DNA of 60,000 bases, from positions 80,997,171 through 81,057,170 of the forward strand of contig CM060732.1 of assembly GCA_030704615.1 (NCBI GenBank), in the 5' to 3' direction. The stretch is from Takakia lepidozioides. Lineage: Eukaryota; Streptophyta; Takakiopsida; Takakiales; Takakiaceae. The notes below the pieces were generated by a model. That model saw nothing but the letters and a program-made list of their open reading frames with translations, was not told the origin of the DNA and made no database searches. Positions within the stretch are counted from its first letter, which is position 1; every line of letters begins with the position of its first letter. Both the position numbers and the translations under genes were made by a program. This document shows, one piece after another, positions 12,601-22,914 of the stretch.

Positions 12601-15600
12601 TGTAGTGTCATTCCAATTCATTTCTTTCTGCCCACTACCTTTCGGCGCCTCTATCTCCTTCCCTCCCTCTCTCCCATAAGCTCTATGAGCTTTTCGCGGA
12701 CGTTATAAAGCACCATTTCATTTCATTTCTCTTGTTTTTTCCATTTTGTCCCATAAGCTCTTTGAGCTTTCCACGGACGTTATAAAGTACCATTTCGTTT
12801 CATTTCATTTCATTTCTGCTTGCTGTGGGCGCCACTCTCTTGTTTGTTTCTTGCTCTCTCTTTCCCTTGAGCAAGTGGGTTACCAACTTTGAAGGTCTCG
12901 AGGCTGAGCCAAAAGCTCATGCCCTTTTGGGGCCTAGTTATTGGGCAAACCACACACAGCAGATTGATGCTTGTGTGAAGGGATTCTAGGGGATATCTGG
13001 AAAACTCTTATTTGTTGTCTGTTCCAAGGTAAGTCATACTACCAGCGTCAGTCCCTGACAAAGATAGTTTCTGTCTTTTTGTGTTCCACTCAAACTGAGC
13101 GCCGGGAAGGCTACAGCAAACGACGTCTTATGAGTACATTCTTTCCCTTGAGCAAATGTTGCTTTAGGGCTGCTCGTGGAGGGCCCCTCTCCCGTTATAA
13201 AGTACCATTTCATTTCTCTTTCTTGTGTCTTGACAAGAACCATTCAAGACGTAGGAAGGACAAGGACAAGGACCATAGCAAGCTCCCCATGAGATGGAAG
13301 TTACCCAAAACTAATCCAAAACAAAAACAGGGGACTTCAGCCATAAGGCTAGAGGAAGCAAACTCCAATGAGTCCCTTTTGTGCTCCCAGTGGCTGTTAC
13401 AAATTCTACGTCTCACTTTCATGACAAAAAGGCTATTGCAAAAATGCCTGGTCATCTCTCTTTAGAAGAGAAGTTTTTGGCAGCTTCACTGCTAAAGGAA
13501 CCCCCTCTGTTAAGTTACCAGTTGCTATAAAGGGGTGAAAAACAAACAAACAAAGAATGTACTCATAAGACTTTGTTTGCCATAGCCTTGTGGCCATAGA
13601 CCCCATGACAAACAAAGAGTGAATGAGAAAGAGGAACTTTACCACATCTGCAGGAAGCTTATGGGGCAAAGGAAAAATAAAGAAGACATAAAAGTAGGCC
13701 CCCCCAACAACCAGCCACCACAAGCATCCAACTACAATTCAAATTCGAGAGATTATCTAAGGTGGAGAGCCTCCTGTCGATAGGCCACAAGACATGTCTG
13801 ATCCTCATAATGGAACAGTTCAGTCAGGGAGTAGCTGTCTGTTGAAAAGTTAAAAAAGTAGCCCTGGACTTGAGAATGGGGAACCTACCTGTGTCATGCG
13901 GAGTGCGAGGCTTAGTTTGTTGCGCCACATAACACGTATTTCCCTCTTAAGCAAAAGAAGAAACTCCGGTTTGAGGTCCAAGATATAGTTCCTCTCAAAC
14001 TGGCGACCATGAGTGCCCACCACCTGTAAACATCCCCATCCACAATTTGAATATATCTTATTTTCCATGCAAGACAATGATATTAGGTGCATTTAAAGCC
14101 TCACCTCATTTGGAAGCTTCATAGTCATTTATTACCTGTTCTCTATCTCCGGTTTCATAACCTGTCTGGGCTCTCTGTAGATGTTTCTATCTCCTTTTTT
14201 CACGATCAAAACAAGCTGCTGGAGTGCACTCCAGCTAAGGCTAGAATCTGTCCTCTTTGTACGACCCAGGAAATAGAGACAGAGTCCATTGCCTTCTCCT
14301 GTCCGGCATACTATAAGATCCAAAGATGATACCATACCCAATCTCTGGTAGAAGCTTTCAGCTTTTGAGGACCTGAAGTGCCTGGCAGTGATGGGGCACT
14401 TTGCCTTCAGGCATCATCTCATATTTTGCAAAGTGGTTTCTAGTTGTTCTACTTTGTCCCCGGGCCCTCAGGCCCTCAGGTCCCACTGTGGACAGTATAT
14501 GATTTTTGTATCCTTCCCTTGCTCAAATCCACTCACAATAGACCCACTATACACAGCCCCAGAGGAAACATAACCAATATTTACCTCTCTAAAGGGTCGC
14601 TCTAATTGCAGGCGCACTGGCTCTGCCACTTGCTCAATGGCCATTGCAAGTCCGCCCGTGAGCGATCTATCCAAGGCTCTGTCATTGGTGTTGAAATACT
14701 TCAGCATTTCACCAGCTCCTCCCACTGCCACAACTTCATCTCCAGGAGCTACCCCCGTTGTTTGGTCCATAGAGACTTCAGCAAGGCTGCCCCCTTTCTC
14801 TACCACTGCAGCCACAAGTGTGGATATTTTCTTTGCTATTCCATTCCCGTTGTTTGGTCGGCTTTCAGTAAACCCAAGCCCCAACGGTCTGTTTCCCTGT
14901 GAATTCATGGCAGGTCAAGCTGCAAACCAAAATGAAGAAAAACCTATTCACACACATCCCCTGCATATCTGTGCTATTCTCACACTGTGCTCAATACAAC
15001 TGTCTCTTCAGAGATGGTTCACATCTGGCAGAGGCATTTAGTCCCTTGGTTTGATGCAAAGATGGAGGGGTTCAACCAAGGGTGGAAGTCACTACCTGTA
15101 CCCAGAGCTCCTGAACAAGGTCGACGTTGTTGACAACTCTGCGAATGTCCCGGAAGGTGGGAGACAGAAGATAGCTGGCCACAAAGTCTTCATGCACAAG
15201 TTGGGGATATCCAGGCTGCAGAAATCGGCTACCCCCAGGTGTTGTCACCTCCGCCAGAAACTCACTGACAGTCAAATGCCTGGGCTTCACGTACCTGAAA
15301 CATATGCAGGACACATGACATAAGTTTCAGAACCCGAAAATTGAGATGTGTTTTGAATGGAATACACTTTTACGAGAAGTGGCTATATCCATTGCCTACC
15401 CGAGACTTTCGAAATAAGGAAGGGCATCCTGACGAGGGCCCTGGAACATAACTTGGCCTCCATCCAGCAGAATAAGGCGATCAAAAAGCTCAAAAACCTC
15501 AGGAGAAGGCTCCACCAGTGATGCCATTACTGCAGTTTGCCGAACCCGACTAAAGATTCGAACACTGGACACCAGATCGAAGGTCGCTGCATCCTCCACC

Positions 15601-18600
15601 CCTGTGTGCAAATTGCAGAAGTTTAGCAGGGGAGACAGCTAGACACAGGGTGTCAGAAAACCAAACCCCAGAAATCCAACAGAAATGAAATGAAATTATA
15701 ACAACAGAGAAAGGAGAAGGGAAAAGAAAGATTGAGGGCAAAGGAAGAAGTTCAAGATAAATATGACTTGTCAAACACTCATCACCATGTAACACAGCTA
15801 CAGTACTTTGAAGTACACAATTAATAAGCGAAATAAGTTTACACAGGCATTTGAACTAATTATAGGCAATGTAGATAAACCCATATACCAAGAACGTTCC
15901 ACATACATTCACACTGGATCTGTAGCTAGGATGTATGTAACTTGATCTGTCAACAAGAGCCACTATGACTTCCTTACTGCCATGTGTGTGGGCTGCAGAA
16001 TCTTGACAATTTTGTTAGGGAAAGTTGATTTTGATCAAGGATTAGTGGCAATTGCAACGCTGGCAGCTTATTCTGCGCAAATATAGGGATCTACTGCTGA
16101 GATCTATATACCTAGATGTAAATGCATAGAGATAAACTACATATTGACACATTATCACAGTCTTAAAGTATGTTACATATGTGGTGCACTGTGGGAGGAG
16201 AATTCACCAGTGTTGAGCTGATCAAAAAGATAGACAGCATAGGTGCCCGCAATCATCTCAGCAGTGGTCAACCGATGCCGCTCATCCTCCGTCAGTGAGG
16301 GCCTCATTGGGCTACCAACCGGCCGGCCAGCAACTTTCTTCAAACCCATCATACTTATAGTCAATTCCAGTTTTGGGTCTTGGCCAAACTTGAGGGCCTC
16401 GCCCATGACCTCTTGCAACTCCTGGCCTAAGTCTTTTGCGGTCAAGGCTTGTGAACATTCACGAGCAAATTCAAGTGTTTCCCGCACTGTAAGAGGGGCT
16501 AGGTGTACATCCCGTGGGTCCACTACAGCTGCCAGACGGTTGATCAAAATGTCATGCACCTTGTTCCCGTTATAAGTCACAGTACCGTCAAGGTGGCTGC
16601 CTGGAGGAACCTGCATGCCTGCTATCACTTTGTGTAGAGTGCTTTTGCCACATCCTGGGGGCCCTGAAAATCATGTTGAATGACAACGGGAGTTAATCTC
16701 AACTTTAATTTGGGCACTGGTCAATAAAAGAAGGTAAGTCTAAACAAATTACTGTAATCTGCAACAATAAGTCTACTTTCTGTTCAATTAGTGTCAGTAC
16801 TGTAGCTTGCCCTCTCATACAATTACTCATCCTCAGATTAAAACAGACTTCCTCAGTCTGTCTTTGTGTTCCCTTCCCATAAGCTACTAGGCTTCCTGTG
16901 GGTGTACACACACCACACACCAGGTCAGAAGCCATTCTAATTTGTTTTGGAGACAGTTTAGGTCACAGGCCGTTCACAATCCCTGTGGACATAGTAATCT
17001 AATTGAAAGTTCCTTTCTTTCTTGCTCCGAGATGATAGAATCTTGAGAGCAAATTACCTTTCAGCATCCTTATCTCCTTCCCTCCTGAGGGCATTGGGGC
17101 GGTTCAGGGTGGGTTCCCACAACTACGGATAGAGACTGGAAGATGGGAAAACCTGCAACGAGAGGACCGCCTATGTCCAGCTTGCATGGGGCAGAAACTG
17201 AAGAACATTCTCCTACTGCCCTCTATACTACGAGATCCGTGGGAGATTCCACTGTCTATTCAGTGGAACCCAATCTCTCACGAAGTCTTCCACTATGAGG
17301 ATCAGAAATGCTTGGCAGCTTACCTGCACGAGGCCTTCACCCTTAGACAATCACTAGACATGAGTTCTTATTCTTGGGTTCTGGTTTTGTTTCCTCTCTC
17401 ATGTTCTTTTCTTCCATTCTGTCCCATAAGCTCTATGAGCTTTCCAGGGACGTTATAAAGCACCATTTCACTTCATTTCATTTCTTGCTTTCCTTCTCAT
17501 TTCAACTGATGAAGTAGACCAGAAGAGATTTATCACTTCATAGGAAGCCCACAGGACCGAATGTGATTTCTAAAATCAAACTGGGGTTGGTGCAGGTAGG
17601 CGCCAACCTGCTGGTTGCTTTTTAGTCTGTCCAGTTTCAAAGTTTTTACGGCTTGTTTAGTTTCTTTGTTGTGGTTTGCTCGCATAATTCTTTGGTTCTA
17701 TGCCCTTCCTGGGTTCCTTGATGTTTCTTGTGTATCTTCTAGTTCAACAGGCCTGTGACAGTGGTCTGTACTTGTTTGTTTCATGTTACTGGCAGGGGTT
17801 TCCCTCTTCCACCTCTTTATAAAGGGGGTAATTGCATTTACAAAAACGAAAAACAAACTGGTGCACCATCCAAACTGGGCATAGGGTCTAAGCCTGAAAG
17901 AAATTACCTACTACAAGGGTAAGGGTACCGGGCATGAGGTACCCAGACACGTCTTTCAACAGAATTGCATCCTGCAGAGTCGGCTTCGCCAGCGGACGTT
18001 TGATCAGCCCCATCAGCTGGCAATTTCCCCTCCCATGCCCCATGTGAGTGGTCGAATGCACAAAGGCAAAAGAGTTGTGCAGATGTAGTGATAGAACCCA
18101 AGAATAGACATTGATTGCTTCCCTGTGAAAATTTGCCTATCATGAAGCCCAGGTCCCTATATTGCTCGCCCACACTAGTGACAGCCAGTCTGCTGGCATT
18201 CAGTGAGTGTTCATTTGATGCTGACAGCAGGGCCATATTCGAAAGAATTCGGCACTGCTTAGTAGGCCCCTACCTCCAGAGCCTACCAACCACAGAATCT
18301 TAGATGCAGTTGTGCTTGAATTGCCACTGACCCTGTTGTATGAGGGAGAGCTGGAGGTAAAGAGCAGAAGGACAGACAGAGGTATTAACTAGACTTGGCC
18401 TCACTGTAGCCTTGTAGCCTTGTGACAATACTTCCCGTCAGGTGTGCAAGCAGGCAAAGTGAAGGGACTACCCTTCGGGATCGCACATCGGAGAATACAA
18501 CAGAAGGAGGCAACATACTAACTGGAAATTCAGCCTAGTCCCAGACAGATTGAACTATAAAGGAACTCACCTTAGTGTACATGGTTTCATAGCCAGTATC

Positions 18601-20239
18601 CGCTGTCACCTTGGATGAGTACGTTATTCCCTTGAACCTGACTACCTGCAAACACAGAAGGTAACAGAGACCTAAACCTTGTAGAAAGCTTTTCTGGGGT
18701 TTTAGCCCATCGGAGTTCAGGCCACAGTGGCCGTAATGCTCATGCACAACGATATCTATTTGTTACAGGGAAGTACCGTTGAATTAAGAGCTGGCATTGA
18801 ATCGCCACGGGGAGCTCAAGAGGGTTATGGGACAAGAGGAAGAAATGAAATGAAAGGATACTTTATAACAAGAAAGACAGAGGGGCCACAAGCAGCCCAA
18901 AAGCAACTATTGCGCAAGGGATTTTCAAAGACCCAACACTTCATGCAGGTAAGCTGCCAAGCATTTCTGACCATCATAATGGAACGTGGGGGAGGAGAGA
19001 CAGAGCAGATAGAAATGAAATGAAATGGTACTTTCCTCTGGGAATTTCCTATGGCCACTGGAGGCCCCAAGGGTCCAAGGGGCAAGAGTAGAACAGCAAA
19101 GAACCACTGACAAGCAAACTGTGGAGCCACAGCATATACACAGTAGAGAGAGGATGATGTTTACTGGCACCAACCTGGCTGGGTATGGGAGGTAAATACG
19201 GGGTCACCATCAGCAAATACTTCAACAGCCCGTCCTTCAGAAGCAAGTCCATGCCTTGCAGCTCCCGTGCCATCTCTGCAAATTCAATGCCATCCTGCAA
19301 CTCGCGGATCACGCTAGCAATTTTCTCGGCTTCTTTTTCAAGTCCATGATTCAGTAGAACCTGGTGATACAGGCCAACTACATGTATGAGTGATGCCTGG
19401 GGGGCTTCAGCCAAACAAGAGTAAAGCTCTCTTGACATATCCATGGTTGTCTCTTCCTCAACTGCGGCGGCAGCTGGGGATCTATGCCCAAAGGTTTTCA
19501 AATGCAAGCCTTCCTCAGACCGCTCCAAAGAATGATTATTGTCCCCATCCCTTTCATATTCACCTGCATTCAGTGGACAGACAACCAACAAGGTTGACAG
19601 TAATTGCCATAAGGCAACAGTGGTACTTTACAGTCTCCAGCACGAAAACAATATTCGAAAGCAGATTACAAGAACACTTGATGAGGAGAGAGGATTCCTC
19701 GTACCTGTTCTGTAGTGAACAGCACTTGGTGTGGTAGCGTCTGTCCCTTCAGAGCTGTCCTGTGATCGCCTGCTTGATGCTCCAGGATAGCCCGTCGAGC
19801 GGACTCGACCTCCATTTCTTCTCAAGCATTGGAGACTAAGACTGCGATCTTTCCATTGGTCTAAGCCTTCCTGAAATAGACTTTCAGCACCAGTGAATAC
19901 CACCTCTGGAGCTTCTCCTTGAATACTGCCATGCATCACTGGCTGCACTCGGGAAGGACCGGATCGTCCCCTGCGCAACATTGGCTCGACATTCTCAGCC
20001 GGGGTAATGCCAAGCTCCCTGCCAAGTGTGTTTCCGCGACCGAGCTCCTGTCGTCGACCCGCCTGTTGCTGGCCAATTGGCCGCCTCACATCAGGGACAG
20101 TGTGGTGTACGCTTCTCACCTCCTCGGCTGCCTCGCTCGCCGGCACATCTGAGGCCTCGCTTTCTGCCGACGTGCTTTGATCCTCTGGAGTACGGTGACG
20201 ACTCACATGCCGAATTGAGTCCCGGCGAGAACCTTCCAT
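3655..20239 (-). CDS. Full-size ABCG (PDR-type) ABC transporter, 19 exons, 1732 residues
   Basis: Exons (minus, 5' to 3'): 20239-19705, 19563-19175, 18645-18571, 18016-17908, 16663-16208, 15601-15400, 15294-15096, 14896-14585, 14023-13889, 11784-11530, 10624-10450, 10202-9817, 9617-9365, 8849-8638, 8403-8206, 8014-7865, 6999-6445, 5377-5204, 4083-3655. Every junction is GT-AG and all phases agree, for 5199 nt in one frame. Domain order is NBD1-TMD1-NBD2-TMD2, as in PDR exporters of the plasma membrane. NBD1 has Walker A GPPGCGKS (residue 370 on), a signature-like LTEDE, and Walker B ending LFDQ (Gln518 where Glu is usual). NBD2 has Walker A GCDGAGKTT (1146 on), VTQEQ in place of the signature, Walker B FLDEP (Glu1279), and an H-loop reading TTLRQPS (Arg1311 for His). 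About 300 N-terminal residues precede NBD1 and are disordered at first. Substrate unknown. The weakest junctions are the acceptors of exons 4 and 8. Confidence 0.88.
4367..4490 (-). repeat. LINE family A 3'-end fragment
   Basis: This piece lies in the last ABCG intron. It matches in reverse the conserved block around CAGCTTACCTGCACGAGGCC and CTTAGACAATC that precedes the 3' tail in other family A copies. It lacks the tail, so it is internal or decayed. Confidence 0.6.
4630..4770 (-). repeat. LINE family B 3'-end fragment
   Basis: It begins at the family's 3' terminus (ACTCATAAGACG on the plus strand). It continues through GTAGCCTTGTGGCCATTGA, AGTTTGAGCGG and TCAGGGGCTGACA, the same order as at 42.65 and 48.94 kb. 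It is truncated soon after and sits in the last ABCG intron. Confidence 0.7.
4986..5058 (-). repeat. LINE family A 3' terminus with adjoining (GA)n
   Basis: The minus strand carries the family's terminal block: hairpin arm, TCCGCGGA, CGTTATAAAGCACCATTTCAT. Only about 50 bases are kept. A GA microsatellite follows at about 5032-5058. Confidence 0.65.
5378..6444. other. ABCG intron 17 with a family A LINE remnant
   Basis: The intron between the exons ending at 6445 and starting at 5377 holds no coding signal of its own. A short family A terminus in minus orientation lies at about 6250-6300 (GAAATGAAATGGTAGTTTAC followed by a decayed hairpin block). The rest is unrecognised. Confidence 0.6.
7171..7362 (+). 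repeat. LINE family A 3'-end copy
   Basis: It runs from the ATGAGGATCAGAAATGCTT block through CTGCACGAGGCC to the terminal CCCATAAGC...GAGCTTTCCGTGGACG and a short CATTTC-type tail. It lies in the ABCG intron between the exons at 7865 and 6999, antisense to the gene. Confidence 0.75.
10739..11170 (+). mobile_element. LINE family A copy with C-terminal ORF2 zinc-knuckle segment
   Basis: This is the best family A copy. A plus-strand frame (to a stop at about 11065) reads REDRLCPAC, then EEHFFFYCPLYYEIRGRFHC, the Cys/His cluster found at the C-terminus of many non-LTR retrotransposon ORF2 proteins. Non-coding 3' sequence follows, with the inverted repeat AAGCTC-TAC-GAGCTT, the palindrome TCCGCGGA, and a tail of CATTTCATTTCATT. 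No reverse transcriptase domain is present. It lies antisense in the ABCG intron between the exons at 11530 and 10624. Confidence 0.8.
11960..12830 (+). repeat. Cluster of LINE family A 3' ends
   Basis: Several partial family A termini sit head-to-tail in one ABCG intron. A tail fragment ends near 12010, a longer copy spans about 12038-12236, and shorter decayed ones end near 12300, 12530, 12730 and 12825. Most end in CACCATTTCATTTCATTTC or a close variant. The hairpin plus TCCGCGGA block is recognisable at about 12185, 12676 and 12760. Confidence 0.75.
12845..13215 (+). repeat. LINE family B 3' end followed by a family A tail
   Basis: About 12865-13140 is a plus-oriented family B 3' region. 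It contains GTCTCGAGGCTGAGCCAAAA, ACACAGCAGATTGATGC, GGTAAGTCATACTACCAGCG and ends CAAACGACGTCTTATGAGTA. A decayed family A piece ending GTTATAAAGTACCATTTCAT follows to about 13215. Both lie in the large ABCG intron between the exons at 13889 and 11784. Confidence 0.7.
13543..13612 (-). repeat. LINE family B 3' terminus
   Basis: About 65 bases from the family's 3' end (ACTCATAAGAC, then GCCTTGTGGCCATAGACCCC) in minus orientation. Confidence 0.65.
14110..14440 (+). repeat. Decayed LINE ORF2 C-terminal fragment
   Basis: A plus-strand frame reads ARICPLCTTQEIETESIAFS followed by CPAYYKIQR. This resembles the zinc-knuckle segment of family A (CPAC...ETEEHFFFYCPLYYEIR) with the His lost. It lies in the ABCG intron between the exons at 14585 and 14023. 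Confidence 0.55.
17058..17485 (+). mobile_element. LINE family A copy, near-twin of the copy at 10.7 kb
   Basis: It starts at the same point of the family as the 10739 copy (CTTTCAGCA, then CCTTATCTCCTTCCCTC). It carries the same GATAGAGACTGG and ORF2 C-terminal region but has an internal deletion near 17190-17210 that removes part of the zinc knuckle. It ends with the hairpin block and CACCATTTCACTTCATTTC. It lies antisense in the ABCG intron between the exons at 17908 and 16663. Confidence 0.75.
18840..19055 (-). repeat. Two LINE family A 3' ends
   Basis: A first copy (about 18842-18985) starts with the tail GAAATGAAATGAAAGG and passes into the CAGGTAAGCTGCCAAGCATT block. A second, very short tail (GAAATGAAATGAAATGGTAC) lies at about 19011-19045. 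Both are in the ABCG intron between the exons at 19175 and 18645. Confidence 0.65.
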
Positions 20240-20749
20240 TCGAGTGTTGTTGACTTCTCCCTTTCAAGATCCCTTCACAAGCTACAGCGGACACAATCAA
20301 CTTTAAACTACGAAAGAAGAGGGGTACCCTCATGCCTTCCCTCCTGGGTCTGGGGTGCGTGGTAGACTTACTCAATAGACGCATTGACGAAGAGCATTTC
20401 GGAACATCTGATTTGCCAATGTGTCAAATTCCACTACCTTGCTGGTGCGAACCTTCAGCAAAGGCGCTGGCCCCCTGTTTTGGTCTCTTTCGGGCACCAA
20501 ATTGGCAGCAGCGGGTCTGTGAATGATCCCGCCTTTCAATTGCACATCACAGGGAAAACCCGACCGCTACTGACTACATTCAGGAAAAATGAATTGTGAT
20601 CAAACTTTCTAGCTATGGTGAAGCGAACTGCAAGCCCAAACACCTGTACATTTAATTGTCAAGGAGGACCCGCACAGTTCTTTAGCCGGGGAAACATGGC
20701 CATCAACTACCAGCCGCGAACAAAGAAGAGAAGAAAATCCAAGGGAATT

Positions 20750-20965
20750 CGATTGCACTCGCTGGAGCGAGAAGAAGAAGAAGAAGAAGAAGAGGTTTTA
20801 CGACCACGGGAGAGCGAGAGAGGAGCCCTCCAGCAGCAGCCCAAAAACAACTATTGCTCAAGGGACTGTCTAAGAGTGAACGCCTCATACAGAATGTTGC
20901 TCAGCTTTTCTGATCCTCGTAATGGAACACCTCTGCGAGACATTGGCTATCTAGGAACATCTCCA
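20750..20965 (-). repeat. LINE family A remnant next to a (GAA)n run
   Basis: A GAA microsatellite (about 20770-20795) is followed by AACTATTGCTCAAGGGACTG and TTTCTGATCCTCGTAATGGA, the reverse of the family A 3' block without its tail. It lies about 500 bases upstream of the ABCG start codon, so it may fall within its promoter or 5' UTR. Confidence 0.55.
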
Positions 20966-22440
20966 ACGTCGGAGGGAGGACAAACGCGCCCAAGGACAGA
21001 AAGAATGAGTGAGCGAGCTGACCGAATTTGAAGTTGCAGGGCCAATAGCCAGATCAACTCGGACAGTGCTCCTGCACAGCTGCCGAGATTGCATCCCCCC
21101 TGTCTTCACGGCCTTCTGCCAGCTCCCTTTATCTGATTCATAATCGGAGAATTCAAGCTGGAGGACTCATCTTCGCCGGGTTCCTTTCATCAGCTGATTC
21201 ACAAAGAGATACAATCCACCACTTACACACACACTTTCTCTCCCTCACCTCTCTCACCTCCTCATCCCTCCAATCTCCTCCAAACGCACCTCTCAAACAA
21301 CGACAAATTGTGATCACCTCCCGAGCTCCTCAATTAGTAACCCCACCACTAATTTCTCTGCACTGACTCACCCCCGGCATTTGACTTTTGTGCGAAGTCA
21401 ATCAAAACAATATTCTACCTAAAATGCACACTCTTCCCCATGACGGCAGCACAACAAACGATCAAAAGCTGTGCCACTTAACTTACCCCGCAGACTCTCA
21501 CGTTAACCTTCCTCCATTAATTTAGTTCTGTGTCTACAATTCAATGAATGAAAGCTCTCACTGCTAGGTATGTACTAACGACAGGGATCCATCACTGCTG
21601 CTACGTATGAGATATGAGATGAGGAATCCCGTAGAGCGGATCCGACTCCTGTGGCTGGGCTGAATCCCCCGTTCATTACGCAGAATTGAGTGAGAGAGGT
21701 AAAGCATGGTTTATTAGACACAGCAATGTTGGAGCGTGAATCTGTGAAGAAACTCGCAGGGGCCCGCCAGAGATGTCACATGCAGCAGCGAGAGACGGCA
21801 TGGGAGTGCGGTGCGGATTGATCTCAGGTTTTGTTTGTTGTTTGTGGAGCGCGCAGATTGTGTCGAGTGTGGAAATGTGAGGAAAGGTCCAAGATGCTCT
21901 GCTGCTGCTCTGCTCTTCGCATTCCTTTGTCCTTTATCATTTTACTCTTTTACTGCTCAATCAACGAGTTCGCTTTCATTGCTGATCGTCGATGTCGCAG
22001 ATCAAATTGTCCCTTCAGCCTCCTTCATTTTGTTACTGTGTTGGATTTCATTTTATCGTTTAAACTTAAACACTTGAATTAATATCCCATCCACTCGAAT
22101 CGTGTACATGGATGATAAGTGTACGTCTGGATAAGATTGACAGTAAGTAACGGAAATCAACATTTTACTTTTGTTTCCCAAATGTACCTGCTCTTTCTAA
22201 TAATATAACTTAAAGGGTTTCAACTTTAACGTTTCAACGTTTCAACGGCGAGGGAAAATTATACGAATAATATAAGAACTTAAATCAAACGTGCGATCCG
22301 ACGTGCTTTCGCCGGATTCAGGCAGCGTCCGCTCCTCCGGGTGAACCCCTGGGCCCTGTCAGATCCTCCCCACCACTTCTTACCTCGGATTAACTACTAA
22401 ATTCCCCTTAGAAAGCCGGAATATTTCTAAGGATATCGTA
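20966..22440. other. Upstream region of the ABCG gene, no gene recognised
   Basis: A pyrimidine-rich stretch (about 21230-21310) and ordinary non-coding sequence. Short ORFs near 21811-22082 overlap in two plus frames and look accidental. The ABCG promoter presumably lies within about 20.3-21.5 kb, but I see no convincing TATA box. Confidence 0.4.
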
Positions 22441-22479
22441 GTGGAGGCGGTGAGGTAGAGGGTTTGATTCAGGACGGGT

Positions 22480-22680
22480 TGGGTAGTGTAACCCTAGTCT
22501 GTGTTACCCCGGCTCCTCTGGTATGTGTAACCCCGCACTGTGTCACCCTGTCTCGTGTACTCCTATTGGAGTGGCGTGTGCCACTCCCTTCGGTGTCACC
22601 TAGTGTAGCCCCCATTGGAGTTACACTCCCTTCAGTGTCACCCCATTCCACGTCACTCTTTGAGAGGGGTGGGAGAAGAT
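22480..22680 (+). repeat. Degenerate tandem array of GTGTNACCCC-like units
   Basis: About ten irregular units start with GTGT and are followed by AACCC, TACCCC, CACCCT, CACC or similar, spaced 12-25 bases apart. Some spacers form small inverted repeats (ACTCC TATT GGAGT). It is too irregular for a satellite. Confidence 0.55.
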
Positions 22681-22763
22681 TTGACATGCCAAAAACCGGC
22701 GTTCCAACCTGTCAGTTATCGCCCGTGTGCATTAAGGTCTTACATTCAACGAGTCCTTCTTTT

Positions 22764-22912
22764 AAAAAAGAGAAAAAAAAGGAATATATATGAATCTACT
22801 ATTTTTACATGTTTGACCTTCTTCATGTTAATAATTAAAAGAGAAAGAAAAAGGAATATATATGAATCTACTATTTTTATATGTTTGTCCTCTTCAGGTA
22901 AATAATTAAAAG
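22764..22912 (+). repeat. Two-copy direct tandem repeat of about 75 bp
   Basis: The block containing GGAATATATATGAATCTACT and TATTTTTACATGTTTG is repeated immediately with a few changes (TATATGTTTG in the second copy). Each copy ends at TTAATAATTAAAAG or TAAATAATTAAAAG. Confidence 0.8.
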
Positions 22913-22914
22913 GA

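Noticed and set aside
14606-15323. Plus-strand ORFs of 90-134 codons
   Set aside because: They lie antisense to ABCG exons 7 and 8, whose splice phases fit the transporter.
19919-20253. Plus-strand ORFs over the first ABCG exon
   Set aside because: The minus strand encodes the continuous 178-codon first exon. The plus ORFs overlap it without any motif.
22480-22680. Telomere-like repeat
   Set aside because: The units are irregular and do not match TTTAGGG or related plant telomere repeats.
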